Assembly: GCA_017442735.1 (NCBI GenBank)
Contig: JAFRZE010000029.1
Span: 36,265 to 100,264, forward strand
DNA from: Bacillota bacterium
GTDB taxonomy: Bacteria > Bacillota > Clostridia > Lachnospirales > Bianqueaceae
Reading direction: 5' to 3'
Length of the DNA stretch: 64,000 bases
Part shown: positions 56,097 to 64,000 of the stretch, in pieces
Position numbering within the stretch: position 1 is the first letter of the stretch
Layout: each line of letters begins with the position of its first letter
Translations under genes and position numbers: made by a program
The notes under the pieces: generated by a model
The model's database searches: none
What the model was told of the DNA's origin: nothing
The model's input: the letters and a program-made list of their open reading frames with translations, nothing else

Positions 56097-57113
56097 ATGG
56101 CAAAAGAAATCAAGACCATCGGTATTCTGACCAGCGGCGGCGACGCGCAGGGCATGAACGCGGCGATCCGTGCGGCGGCTCGTGCGGCAATGAACAAAGG
56201 TGTTACGGTCAAAGGGATCATGCAGGGTTACAGCGGCCTTCTGCGCGATGAGATCGTAGATCTGGGCGCGGTCAGTGTCGGCAATATCATCCATCATGGC
56301 GGTACCGTGCTGTATACAGCACGCTGTCCTGAATTCATCGATCCTGATCCTGAAAAAGCAGCCGCGGCGATCAAGCAGGCGGCTGACAACGCAAAAGCGC
56401 ATGGCATCGACGGTCTGGTCGTCATCGGCGGCGACGGATCCTGGAAAGGCGCGCAGAAGCTTTCCAAGCACGGCATCAATGTGGTCGGCATCCCCGGGAC
56501 CATTGATCGGGATATCGCCTGCAGCGACTATACGATCGGTTTTGACAGCGCCGTCAACATTGCATTGGAAGCCGTTATTCGTCTGAGAGATACCTCCGGT
56601 TCGCACTATCGCTGCTCCGTTCTGGAAGTTATGGGCCGTCACTGCGGTGAGATCGCTCTTTGGGCCGGTCTTTGCGGCGGTGCTGACGCGATCCTGATCC
56701 CCGAGCATCCGGAATCCGCAAATATTGAGAGCATCTTGCAGGTTATTCGGGAGAACCGTTCCAGAGGCAAGAAACACAACATTATTGTTGTTTCGGAAGG
56801 CATCCCGAAATTACTGGGATTAACGAGCCAGCAAATAGCGGAAACGATTGAAAAAGAAACTGGTATCGAAACCCGAGCGACCATCCTTGGTCATGTTCAG
56901 CGCGGCGGTATCCCGACCGCTGTGGATATCAAACACGCGACTATGATGGGCGTGTACGCGGTCGATCTGCTGCTGGCCGGCAAGAACAACCGTGTGGTAG
57001 CCTACCGTGATGAAAAATATGTTGACTTTGATATCGACGAGGCGCTGGCGATGAAACGCCGTCCGAGCTTCGATATCGAAGAAGTCAACCATCGTGTTTC
57101 GACCTACGGCTAA
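56097..57113 (+). CDS. pfkA: 6-phosphofructokinase (ATP-type)
   Basis: 338 aa. The phosphate-binding SGGDAQGMNAAIR lies near residue 13, and GGDGSWKGA near 111 with Gly after GGD favours ATP over pyrophosphate. The catalytic loop reads PGTIDRDI rather than PGTIDNDI: both catalytic aspartates remain but the Asn is Arg. The MGRHCGEIALWAG block near 180 binds fructose 6-phosphate. It has its own promoter and terminator. Confidence 0.95.
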   Translation: MAKEIKTIGILTSGGDAQGMNAAIRAAARAAMNKGVTVKGIMQGYSGLLRDEIVDLGAVSVGNIIHHGGTVLYTARCPEFIDPDPEKAAAAIKQAADNAKAHGIDGLVVIGGDGSWKGAQKLSKHGINVVGIPGTIDRDIACSDYTIGFDSAVNIALEAVIRLRDTSGSHYRCSVLEVMGRHCGEIALWAGLCGGADAILIPEHPESANIESILQVIRENRSRGKKHNIIVVSEGIPKLLGLTSQQIAETIEKETGIETRATILGHVQRGGIPTAVDIKHATMMGVYAVDLLLAGKNNRVVAYRDEKYVDFDIDEALAMKRRPSFDIEEVNHRVSTYG

Positions 57114-57132
57114 GAAAGATCCATGAAAATAT

Positions 57133-57156
57133 GCCCCGGGAGACCGGGGCTGTTTT
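57133..57156 (+). terminator. pfkA terminator
   Basis: GCCCCGG pairs with CCGGGGC around a 4-nt loop, followed by TGTTTT. Confidence 0.9.
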
Positions 57157-57193
57157 ATTGAATCAGAGGGTAAGAAACTTTTTAAAATAATGC

Positions 57194-57222
57194 TTGCATT
57201 GGGCTCTTCCCTGTGCTATACT
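57194..57222 (+). promoter_or_regulatory. rpsF-ssb-rpsR promoter
   Basis: TTGCAT and TATACT are separated by 17 nt, about 60 nt before rpsF. Confidence 0.8.
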
Positions 57223-57289
57223 AGCTTTCTGGATTTTATCCTTGTTCTCCCTTTAGGGGAGGGCCAAAGACCAAAAGGAGGTGTAAACG

Positions 57290-57580
57290 ATGAACCGTTA
57301 TGAAGTTGCCGTTGTTCTTTCTTCCGTGCTGACCGACGAAGCTCGTGCATCGGAGTTGGAACTGATCAAAGGCTACATCACGAAGTATGGCGGTACCGTA
57401 GCTGAGGTGGACGAGTGGGGCAAGAAGAAACTTGCTTACGAGATCCGCAAAGAGAGCGAAGGGTATTTCTATTTCATCAAGGTCGATGCTGTTCCGGAAA
57501 TGGCTGTCGAACTTGAAAAAGAAATGCGTCTCAGAAACGAAACCGTGCTCCGTTACCTGATTCTCAGAGAAGGAGAGTAA
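57290..57580 (+). CDS. rpsF: 30S ribosomal protein S6
   Basis: 96 aa. It shows the typical MNRYEVAVVLS start, the KKLAYEI strand near residue 44 and the LRYLILR end. S6 pairs with S18 on the small-subunit platform. AAAAGGAGGTG is a near-perfect ribosome site. First of the classic rpsF-ssb-rpsR operon. Confidence 0.97.
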   Translation: MNRYEVAVVLSSVLTDEARASELELIKGYITKYGGTVAEVDEWGKKKLAYEIRKESEGYFYFIKVDAVPEMAVELEKEMRLRNETVLRYLILREGE

Positions 57581-57607
57581 TCAGCACAAACCGAAAGGGG
57601 TTTTGTT

Positions 57608-58180
57608 ATGAACAAAGTCATTTTAATGGGCAGACTCACAAAAGATCCGGAAGTCCGTTATTCTCAGGGCTCCAACGGAACGGCCGTCGGCCGTTACAGC
57701 ATTGCCGTTAACCGTTCTTACAGACGGGACGGCGAGCCGGACGCGGATTTCTTCAATATCGTTGCGTTTGGCAACAGAGGCGAGTTTGCCGGAAAGTATT
57801 TCAAAAAGGGTATGATGGTCGCTGTCGTCGGTGAGCTGAGAAATGGAAGCTATACAGACAGAGACGGAAATAAACGTTATACCACTGATGTCATCGTAAC
57901 CGAACAGTATTTTGCGGAAAGCCGCAGCTCTTCCGAGAGCCGTGGATCCTATCAGCAAAGCGCTCAGCCGCAGCCGGTTCAGCAGCAGAATTATCAGCAG
58001 CAGGCTCCGGCCCAGCAGAATTATCAGCAGCCGGTAAATCAGGACTTTGCTCCTGCAGGCGCGGGATATCCGGCACAGCCGGTCCAGCAGCAGGCAATGC
58101 CTCCTGTACAGCAGGCTCCGGCTGATGGATTCATGCCGATCGATACGGACATCGAAGGTGACGAAGATCTGCCCTTCTAA
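57608..58180 (+). CDS. ssb: Single-stranded DNA-binding protein
   Basis: 190 aa. The OB fold covers about residues 1-105 (MNKVILMGRLTKDPEVRYSQ). A Gln/Pro/Ala-rich disordered tail follows and ends in the acidic DEDLPF peptide that recruits repair and replication partners. Codons and neighbours are typical of the main SSB. Confidence 0.97.
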   Translation: MNKVILMGRLTKDPEVRYSQGSNGTAVGRYSIAVNRSYRRDGEPDADFFNIVAFGNRGEFAGKYFKKGMMVAVVGELRNGSYTDRDGNKRYTTDVIVTEQYFAESRSSSESRGSYQQSAQPQPVQQQNYQQQAPAQQNYQQPVNQDFAPAGAGYPAQPVQQQAMPPVQQAPADGFMPIDTDIEGDEDLPF

Positions 58181-58204
58181 ATTGAATGAAGGAGGAAAAT
58201 AGAA

Positions 58205-58462
58205 ATGCCTGAAACGACGAATCAAGCTCCGCAGAAAAGACGTCCCATGATGCGTCGCCGCAAAAAAGTCTGCGTTTTCTGCGCGAATCCGAATGAAAAG
58301 ATCGATTATAAAGATGTTGCCAAACTGAGAAAGTTCATCTCCGAGCGCGGCAAGATCCTTCCCCGTCGTATTACCGGTACCTGCTCGATGCACCAGCGTG
58401 ACATCACTACAGCGGTCAAGCGTGCAAGACATATGTCTCTGCTGCCCTATATCGACGACTAA
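58205..58462 (+). CDS. rpsR: 30S ribosomal protein S18, zinc-type
   Basis: 85 aa. The core [20 protein letters not shown] and RRITGT segments are diagnostic. CVFC near residue 23 and a later Cys (GTCSMHQ) indicate the cysteine-containing form. GAAGGAGGAAAATAGAA precedes the ATG. A terminator follows. Confidence 0.97.
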   Translation: MPETTNQAPQKRRPMMRRRKKVCVFCANPNEKIDYKDVAKLRKFISERGKILPRRITGTCSMHQRDITTAVKRARHMSLLPYIDD

Positions 58463-58476
58463 TGAAAAGATCCAAG

Positions 58477-58509
58477 GGAGTCTGCCCGCGCGGCAGACTC
58501 TCTTTGTTT
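58477..58509 (+). terminator. rpsR terminator
   Basis: GAGTCTGCC pairs with GGCAGACTC around a 5-nt loop, followed by a T-rich run. Confidence 0.9.
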
Positions 58510-58521
58510 TGAGGAAATCAT

Positions 58522-59325
58522 ATGGAAATCAAAACGATCACCAGTGCGCAGAACGCAGCCTATAAGCAGGCGGTAAAGCTTCAGACTACCAGGGAAGCCA
58601 GAAAAGCGGGAGTCTTCACCGCCGAAGGACTTCGGTCCGTGGATGAAGTATTATCTTCCGGATGGGAGATCGAATCTCTGTGGCTGGAAGATGAATTCTG
58701 CGATCAGAATAAAGGATATGTCCGCACACTGGATCCTCTTAGCTGTCCCGTCTACCGGGTGAGCCGGCCTCTTTTCAAAAGACTGGGGGATACGGAAAAT
58801 CCGCAGGGCATTCTGGCGATCGTTCGCCGGAAGAAGTGGGATGTGAAGGCGGTGCTTTCAAAAGAAGATCCGCTGTTTGTCATCCTGGAAGATCTGCAGG
58901 ACCCGGGAAACGTTGGAACGATCCTTCGTACGGCTGACGCGGCAGGCGCCGCGGCTGTCTTTACCAGTAAAGGGACTGCCGATCTCTACAGTCCGAAAGT
59001 CGTACGCTCCAGCATGGGTTCGCTGCTTCATCTACCGTTGATCTCTTTCCCGGGGATCGAGGAACTGGCGCCCATTCTTCAGATAAAAGGCGTCCGGCTG
59101 ATCGCGGCTCATCTGAAAGGAGAAAAGGCTCCCTGGGAAACGGATCTTAGCGGAGCGGTCGCGATCCTGATCGGCAACGAAGGCGCCGGGCTTTCACAAA
59201 CGGCCGCGCAGGCAGCGGACAGTCTGGTAAAGATCCCCATGCCGGGACAGGCGGAATCGCTGAATGCCGCGATCGCCGCGGGTATGCTTCTTTATGAATC
59301 GATCCGGCAGCGGAGTTTTACTTGA
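58522..59325 (+). CDS. TrmH/SpoU-family RNA methyltransferase
   Basis: 267 aa. The N-terminal substrate-binding domain (about 1-100) precedes a SPOUT knot with motif 1 LEDLQDPGNVGTILRTA near residue 118, motif 2 LIGNEGAGLS near 215 and motif 3 KIPMPGQAESLNAA near 240. It would 2'-O-methylate rRNA or tRNA; which nucleotide is not clear. Its stop codon is inside the -35 box of the next promoter. Confidence 0.92.
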   Translation: MEIKTITSAQNAAYKQAVKLQTTREARKAGVFTAEGLRSVDEVLSSGWEIESLWLEDEFCDQNKGYVRTLDPLSCPVYRVSRPLFKRLGDTENPQGILAIVRRKKWDVKAVLSKEDPLFVILEDLQDPGNVGTILRTADAAGAAAVFTSKGTADLYSPKVVRSSMGSLLHLPLISFPGIEELAPILQIKGVRLIAAHLKGEKAPWETDLSGAVAILIGNEGAGLSQTAAQAADSLVKIPMPGQAESLNAAIAAGMLLYESIRQRSFT

Positions 59326-59350
59326 CACCGCGGTCATGACATGTTAGAAT
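59322..59350 (+). promoter_or_regulatory. Promoter of the T-box operon
   Basis: TTGACA and TAGAAT are separated by 17 nt. The -35 box overlaps the stop codon of the TrmH-family gene. Confidence 0.88.
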
Positions 59351-59640
59351 ACACTTTACGAAAGGCCATGACGGAGAGGTCTTTTCGCGGGAAAGGTTAC
59401 AGAGAGCCGATGGTTGGTGCGAATCGGTACCGGCTGCGAAAGGAAGGTAGCTCCAGAGCCGGAGAGAAGAAAGTCCCTGCCGGGGATGAGTAGACCTCTC
59501 CCGCGTTAGCTGCGTCAGTGCTTAGGGTTTGTTGGAACCTAAAAAGTGGTATAAAGCGTGAGCTTTATGCAATTTGAGTGGTACCGCGGGTTACAGAAGA
59601 TGTTACTCGTCTCAAAGATTGCTTTGAGGCGAGTTTTTTA
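59351..59640 (+). ncRNA. T-box riboswitch leader
   Basis: The leader closes stem I with a perfect 10-bp helix (GGAGAGGTCT at 59373, AGACCTCTCC at 59492). It has the stem I AGAGAG element at 59401, the apical GGTTGGTGCGAA loop, a stem III-like hairpin (TTAGG near 59523), a further hairpin (ATAAAGC/GCTTTAT, 59551-59568) and the T-box core TGAGTGGTACCGCGGG at 59575-59590. A terminator follows at 59606. T-boxes bind a specific tRNA and allow transcription when it is uncharged. The TGGT in the core predicts a tRNA with discriminator A. The specifier triplet could not be fixed: GTA (59447), CTC (59451) and GTC (59473) are candidates. Confidence 0.93.
59606..59639 (+). terminator. T-box-controlled terminator
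   Basis: CTCGTCTCAAAG pairs with CTTTGAGGCGAG (one G-U pair) around a 4-nt loop, followed by six Ts. It overlaps the 3' side of the expected antiterminator. Confidence 0.93.
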
Positions 59641-59668
59641 TTGATGACCCGCCTGAATAGGAGGAAAT

Positions 59669-61960
59669 ATGGCAGAACAGACTACGGGACTGGGCTTTAA
59701 GATCCAGGAAGTCGCGGGACGTATTCGCGAACTGAGAGACATCGCCGGCTATTCGATCAGCGAGATGGCTAAAAATACCGGCGTGACAGAAGCGGAATAC
59801 AACGCGTGTGAAGCGGGTCAGAGCGACCTGACATTCGCGTTTCTGTATCGGTGCGCGCTGGCGTTTGGTGTAGACGTCACGGATCTGATCGAAGGATCGA
59901 GCCCCAAACTGCGTTCATACAGCCTGACCAGATCCGGCAGCGGACAGAAGATCGAGCAGGCCCATGAGATGATCTATTACAACATGGCGGCCGGCTTTCA
60001 GAATCGTATCGCGGATCCGCTGTTCGTTGAGAACAAATACAGCGACCGGGCGTTCTATTCGGATATCGAACTGACGACCCATGAAGGGCAGGAATGCGAC
60101 CTGATCATCAAGGGATCCATGAAGATCCAGATCGGGGATCATACGGAATACCTGCACGAAGGCGACTGCATCTACTTCGATTCCTCGATCCCGCACGGTA
60201 TGGTTGCCGCGGACGGGCAGGACTGCCTGTTCTACGCAATCGTTCTGAAGCATCAGGATGAGCTTTACGGCGGGGAGAGCGGACCGCAGAAGATCCGTGT
60301 GGAGCGGGCAGCCGCGAAACCGGACGCCGGAAGGATCGCGGAGCGCTTCATCGATACGAAGGAAGACGCGAACGGCCTGCTGCAGAAGATCTCCTTCAAG
60401 GATGATATCAAATTCAACTTTGCCTTTGACGTGCTGGACGCCCTGGGACGCGAGAAGCCGGAGAAACTGGCGATGCTGCATATTTCCGAGGATATGACCG
60501 AGCGCAGATTCACCTTCAAGGATCTGAAGGACGCCTCTTCTCAGACGGCCAACTATTTTACTTCTCTGGGAATCAAACGCGGAGACCGCGTCATGCTGGT
60601 CATGAAGCGGCACTATCAGTTCTGGTTCTGCATGATGGCGCTGAACAAGATCGGTGCTGTGGCGATCCCTGCCACCTATCAGCTGAAAGCCCATGATTTT
60701 GAATACCGGTTCCAGGCAGCCGGTGTATCCGCGATCGTCTGTACGCCGGATGGCGGGACGGCTCAGGAAGTGGAAATGGCGCAGAATACGGCGGATAAGC
60801 CGTTGCTGAAGATCATGGTCAACGGCGCGCGGGAAGGCTGGCACGATTTTGACGCTGAATACGGTCTGTTCAGCCGCCGGTATCCGAGAGCCAAGGATGC
60901 TCCCTGCGGATATGACCCCATGCTGATGTACTTCACTTCCGGTACATCCGGCTATCCCAAGTGCGCGGTCCATGATTACCGTTATCCGCTGGGACACTAT
61001 GTGACGGCTCATTACTGGCAGCAGGTCGATCCGGAAGGTCTGCACCTGACCATTTCCGACACCGGCTGGGCCAAAGCTATGTGGGGCAAGCTTTACGGAC
61101 AGTGGCTGTCCGAAGGCGCGGTCTTCGTTTATGACTTCGATCGTTTTGACGCATCGAAGATCCTGCCGCTCTTCGCGAGATACCATATCACGACATTCTG
61201 TGCGCCGCCAACGATGTATCGTATGCTGATCAAGCAGGATATTTCACAGTATGATCTTTCCTCTATCAAACATGCCAGCATCGCGGGTGAGGCGTTGAAT
61301 CCGGAAGTGTTCCGGCAGTTTGAAAAAGCGACCGGCCTTCGGATCATGGAAGGTTTCGGACAATCCGAGTCAACGGTCATTATCGGAAATCTGGCGGGCA
61401 GCGGACACAGGATCGGATCCATGGGTAAGCCGGTAGCGCTTTACGATGTGCATCTGCTCGATCATGACGGCAATGAAGTCCAGACCGGTGAGACCGGCGA
61501 GATCTGCATCAACATTTCGAAGGGCCTGCCCTGCGGTCTGGCCAGAGAGTATTATGGTTCTCCGGAAGACACCGCCGAGACCTGGAAAAACGGATTCTAT
61601 CATACCGGCGATCTGGCCTGGTGCGATGAAGACGGTTTCTACTGGTATGTCGGCCGCGCGGATGACGTGATCAAGTCCTCCGGCTACCGGATCGGACCGT
61701 TCGAGATCGAAAATGTCATCATGGAACTGCCTTATGTTCTGGAATGTGGCGTTTCACCCGCGCCGGATGAAATCCGCGGTCAGGTGGTCAAGGCGTCGAT
61801 CGTACTGGTACCGGGAACGGAAGGAACGGATGAACTGAAAAAAGAGATTCAGGATTACGTGAAGAAGCATACGGCACCGTATAAGTATCCCAGGATCGTG
61901 GTCTTCAAGGATGAACTGCCCAAGACGACCAGCGGGAAGATCATCAGAAGCCGTCTGTAA
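59669..61960 (+). CDS. XRE-cupin-acyl-CoA synthetase fusion protein
   Basis: 763 aa. Residues about 10-70 are an XRE helix-turn-helix (IRELRDIAGYSISEMAKNTG). Residues about 110-195 form a cupin with GDCIYFDSSIPHGM. Residues about 225-763 are an AMP-forming acyl-CoA synthetase of the medium-chain/ACSM kind: P-loop YFTSGTSGYPK near 420, GEALNPEVF near 535, EGFGQSE near 560 and C-terminal Lys in TTSGK near 757. The enzyme would activate a carboxylic acid to its CoA ester. AATAGGAGGAAAT precedes the ATG. XRE-cupin pairs usually act as regulators, so the fused protein may also bind DNA; this is inference. Confidence 0.9.
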   Translation: MAEQTTGLGFKIQEVAGRIRELRDIAGYSISEMAKNTGVTEAEYNACEAGQSDLTFAFLYRCALAFGVDVTDLIEGSSPKLRSYSLTRSGSGQKIEQAHEMIYYNMAAGFQNRIADPLFVENKYSDRAFYSDIELTTHEGQECDLIIKGSMKIQIGDHTEYLHEGDCIYFDSSIPHGMVAADGQDCLFYAIVLKHQDELYGGESGPQKIRVERAAAKPDAGRIAERFIDTKEDANGLLQKISFKDDIKFNFAFDVLDALGREKPEKLAMLHISEDMTERRFTFKDLKDASSQTANYFTSLGIKRGDRVMLVMKRHYQFWFCMMALNKIGAVAIPATYQLKAHDFEYRFQAAGVSAIVCTPDGGTAQEVEMAQNTADKPLLKIMVNGAREGWHDFDAEYGLFSRRYPRAKDAPCGYDPMLMYFTSGTSGYPKCAVHDYRYPLGHYVTAHYWQQVDPEGLHLTISDTGWAKAMWGKLYGQWLSEGAVFVYDFDRFDASKILPLFARYHITTFCAPPTMYRMLIKQDISQYDLSSIKHASIAGEALNPEVFRQFEKATGLRIMEGFGQSESTVIIGNLAGSGHRIGSMGKPVALYDVHLLDHDGNEVQTGETGEICINISKGLPCGLAREYYGSPEDTAETWKNGFYHTGDLAWCDEDGFYWYVGRADDVIKSSGYRIGPFEIENVIMELPYVLECGVSPAPDEIRGQVVKASIVLVPGTEGTDELKKEIQDYVKKHTAPYKYPRIVVFKDELPKTTSGKIIRSRL

Positions 61961-61975
61961 TATTAGGAGGAAGAA

Positions 61976-62182
61976 ATGCCTAAACTGACATTCAAGGAAG
62001 AACTTTGCAAGGGCTGCGGGCTGTGCGTGAACGCCTGCCCGAAAGGGATCCTGCAGCTTTCCAAAACGAAACTCAATTCCAAAGGCCATACGCCGGTGGA
62101 ACAGTTTGAGCCGGAAAAGTGCATTGGCTGCGCCTTCTGCGCCATGATGTGTCCGGACTGCGTCATTAAAGTAGAACGTTAA
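61976..62182 (+). CDS. vorD: 2x[4Fe-4S] ferredoxin subunit of 2-oxoacid oxidoreductase
   Basis: 68 aa. Two cluster motifs, CKGCGLCVNACPKG near residue 11 and CIGCAFCAMMCPDC near 49, each with the CxxCxxCxxxC pattern. As the delta subunit of a VOR/KOR-type enzyme it passes electrons between the TPP centre and external ferredoxin. TTAGGAGGAAGAA precedes the ATG. Confidence 0.92.
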   Translation: MPKLTFKEELCKGCGLCVNACPKGILQLSKTKLNSKGHTPVEQFEPEKCIGCAFCAMMCPDCVIKVER

Positions 62183-62201
62183 AAGGATAGGAGAAATAGC
62201 G

Positions 62202-63263
62202 ATGAGTGAAAAAGTATTGATGAAAGGCAATGAGGCCATCGCGGAAGCCGCGATCCTGGCCGGATGCCGGCACTATTTCGGATATCCGATCACCCCGCAG
62301 ACGGAAGTAGCAGCCTACATGTCGAAGAAGATGCCGAAAATCGGCGGGACGTTCCTTCAGGCGGAGAGCGAGATCGCGGCCATCAACATGGTTTACGGCG
62401 TTGCCTCTACCGGCAAGAGAGCCATGACATCTTCCTCCTCTCCCGGCATCGCGCTGAAGTGTGAAGGGATCTCGTATCTTGCGGGAGCGGATCTTCCGGC
62501 ACTGATCGTGAACGTACAGAGAGGCGGCCCGGGCCTTGGCGGTATCCAGCCATCCCAGAGCGACTACTTCCTGGCCACACGTGGACCGGGACACGGAGAC
62601 TTCCATGTGATCGTACTGGCGCCTTCGAGCGTGCAGGAGATGGCAGACCTGACAGCGAAAGCGTTCGACCTGGCGGAGAAGTACCGGATGCCGGCGATGC
62701 TCCTGGCGGATGGCACAATGGGCCAGATGATGGAGCCGGTCGTCCTGCCGGAGCCCAAAGAGACTCAGGCGGACCACAGCTGGGCAGTCACCGGCACCAA
62801 GATGGAAAGAGAGCACAACATCATCAACTCCCTGTATCTGCAGCCGGCGGAACTGGAAGAGAAGAACCTGGAACGTTTCAAACGGTATGAGACGATCGAG
62901 AAAGAAGAATGCCTGTGGGAAGAATTCATGATGGAAGACGCAAAGATCTGCATCGTATCCTGCGGCATTACAGCCAGAGTCTCACGTAACGCGATCGTGG
63001 AAGCACGTAAGCAGGGGATCAAGGTAGGCATGATCCGTCCGATCACCCTGTGGCCGTTCCCGAAGAAAGCGCTGTTTGAGGCAGCGGATCAAGTGAATAC
63101 GTTCATCAGCGTAGAGCTGAACATGGGCCAGATGAAGGAAGATATCGAACTGGCGATCCGGTGCAAAAAGCCGGTGGAGCTGGTGAGCCGTGTAGGCGGG
63201 ATGATCCCGTCACCGGAAGAAGTGCTGGCAGCGATCAAAGCCGCAGCCGGGAAGGAGGAATAA
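62202..63263 (+). CDS. vorB: 2-oxoacid:ferredoxin oxidoreductase alpha subunit (VorB/KorA-like)
   Basis: 353 aa. The pyrimidine-binding domain has FGYPITPQTEVA near residue 26 and the GGPGLGGIQPSQSD block near 110. A C-terminal domain begins near 240. The family oxidatively decarboxylates 2-oxoacids to acyl-CoA and CO2, reducing ferredoxin, and can run in reverse. The subunit resembles those annotated as 3-methyl-2-oxobutanoate (VOR) enzymes; the exact 2-oxoacid is not proven. GATAGGAGAAATAGCG precedes the ATG. Confidence 0.92.
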   Translation: MSEKVLMKGNEAIAEAAILAGCRHYFGYPITPQTEVAAYMSKKMPKIGGTFLQAESEIAAINMVYGVASTGKRAMTSSSSPGIALKCEGISYLAGADLPALIVNVQRGGPGLGGIQPSQSDYFLATRGPGHGDFHVIVLAPSSVQEMADLTAKAFDLAEKYRMPAMLLADGTMGQMMEPVVLPEPKETQADHSWAVTGTKMEREHNIINSLYLQPAELEEKNLERFKRYETIEKEECLWEEFMMEDAKICIVSCGITARVSRNAIVEARKQGIKVGMIRPITLWPFPKKALFEAADQVNTFISVELNMGQMKEDIELAIRCKKPVELVSRVGGMIPSPEEVLAAIKAAAGKEE

Positions 63264-63266
63264 GTC

Positions 63267-64000
63267 ATGAGCCAGGTAGTATTTGACAAACCGCACGCAC
63301 TGACAGATAAAGTGCTGCATTACTGTCCGGGCTGTACGCACGGGATCATCCACCGTCTGGTTGCTGAAGCGATCGACGAGCTGGGGATCGAAGGAAGAAC
63401 GATCGGCATCGCGCCGGTCGGATGCTCGGTCATGGCATATGATTACTTCGCCTGCGATATGATCGAAGCCTCCCACGGAAGAGCGCCGGCGGTCGCGACA
63501 GGCGTCAAGAGATCCATGCCGGAGAACATCGTCTTCACCTATCAGGGAGACGGAGATCTTGCTTCGATCGGTCTTTGTGAGACCGTATCGACAGCGGCCA
63601 GAGGAGAGAACATCACGATCATCTTCATCAACAACGCGATCTACGGAATGACGGGCGGCCAGATGGCGCCTACTTCCCTGATCGGCCAGGTGACGCAGAC
63701 ATCCCCCTACGGGAGAGATCCGAAGACGCAGGGATATCCCATCAACATCTGCGAACTGCTCTCGACGCTGGAAGCGCCGGCCTATCTGGAGCGTGTGACC
63801 GTGAATAACGTCAAGAATGTCCGTGCGGCAAAGAAAGCCATCAAAAAAGCCTTCCAGAATCAGGTGGAAGGCAAGGGATTCTCATTGGTGGAAGTCCTGT
63901 CAGCGTGCCCGACCAACTGGGGCATGACGCCGCAGAAAGCCTTAGAGTGGATCGACGAGAAGATGATCCCGCAGTATCCTCTGGGCGTTTACCGGGACAA
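63267..64000 (+). CDS. vorA: 2-oxoacid:ferredoxin oxidoreductase beta subunit (TPP-binding), 5' part
   Basis: The frame is open from ATG 63267 to the window end, giving 244 residues. The conserved YCPGCTHG lies near residue 19. The TPP/Mg motif runs from GDGDLASIG near 96 to [11 protein letters not shown] near 126. GAAGGAGGAATAAGTC precedes the ATG, 3 nt after vorB. A gamma subunit gene is expected just beyond the window. Confidence 0.92.
   Translation, partial: MSQVVFDKPHALTDKVLHYCPGCTHGIIHRLVAEAIDELGIEGRTIGIAPVGCSVMAYDYFACDMIEASHGRAPAVATGVKRSMPENIVFTYQGDGDLASIGLCETVSTAARGENITIIFINNAIYGMTGGQMAPTSLIGQVTQTSPYGRDPKTQGYPINICELLSTLEAPAYLERVTVNNVKNVRAAKKAIKKAFQNQVEGKGFSLVEVLSACPTNWGMTPQKALEWIDEKMIPQYPLGVYRD

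Overview
The window looks like chromosome from an anaerobic Gram-positive Clostridia bacterium, most likely Lachnospiraceae-like and moderately GC-rich. The evidence is AGGAGG-type ribosome sites, sigma-A promoters with 17-nt spacers, a secretin-less Tad/Flp pilus locus with Flp1-like, DUF5702 and DUF6382 proteins, a T-box leader, ferredoxin-dependent 2-oxoacid oxidoreductase genes, a zinc-type S18, and an IMP dehydrogenase of the Tritrichomonas-like type. No transposase, integrase, phage structural gene, CRISPR array, rRNA or tRNA is visible.

Layout. 1-9.2 kb: the end of aminopeptidase C, sbcD-sbcC, a 7-TM protein, an MFS transporter and a CrtI-like FAD oxidoreductase. 9.2-10.6 kb: a lipoprotein with seven Ltp-type repeats, resembling phage superinfection-exclusion lipoproteins. 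10.7-13.7 kb (minus): guaB-asnS. 13.7-14.1 kb: a repeat-rich intergenic region. 14.1-23.2 kb: a ten-gene Tad/Flp pilus operon (CpaE, CpaF, two F-type platform proteins, Flp1 pilin, TadE-like proteins, DUF5702, prepilin peptidase, DUF6382). 23.2-26.0 kb: vapBC and a GH78-like enzyme. 26.2-31.1 kb: methyltransferase, Hsp33, an orphan LytTR regulator, then tdh-kbl for threonine breakdown to glycine and acetyl-CoA. 31.1-42.4 kb: a carbohydrate island with an ABC importer lacking its ATPase, a GH3 enzyme, a LacI regulator with two near-identical operators, two sugar isomerase/epimerase-like TIM barrels and a Gfo/Idh/MocA oxidoreductase, interrupted by pyruvate kinase. 42.5-47.2 kb: a serine hydrolase, a lipoprotein, a short QueG, a CYTH protein and a Sel1 membrane protein. 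47.2-59.3 kb: housekeeping genes (secA, prfB, an alpha/beta hydrolase lipoprotein, dnaE, pfkA, rpsF-ssb-rpsR, a TrmH-family methylase).

59.3-64.0 kb is the most interesting part. A full promoter and T-box leader drive an XRE-cupin-acyl-CoA synthetase fusion, a 2x[4Fe-4S] ferredoxin and the alpha and beta subunits of a VOR-type 2-oxoacid:ferredoxin oxidoreductase, the last running off the window. A T-box switches genes on when a tRNA is uncharged. The arrangement therefore fits an amino-acid biosynthetic route: a carboxylic acid is activated to acyl-CoA, reductively carboxylated to a 2-oxoacid and then transaminated. The fused regulator may sense a metabolite of the route. This role is inference; the T-box, domain order and gene order are read directly.
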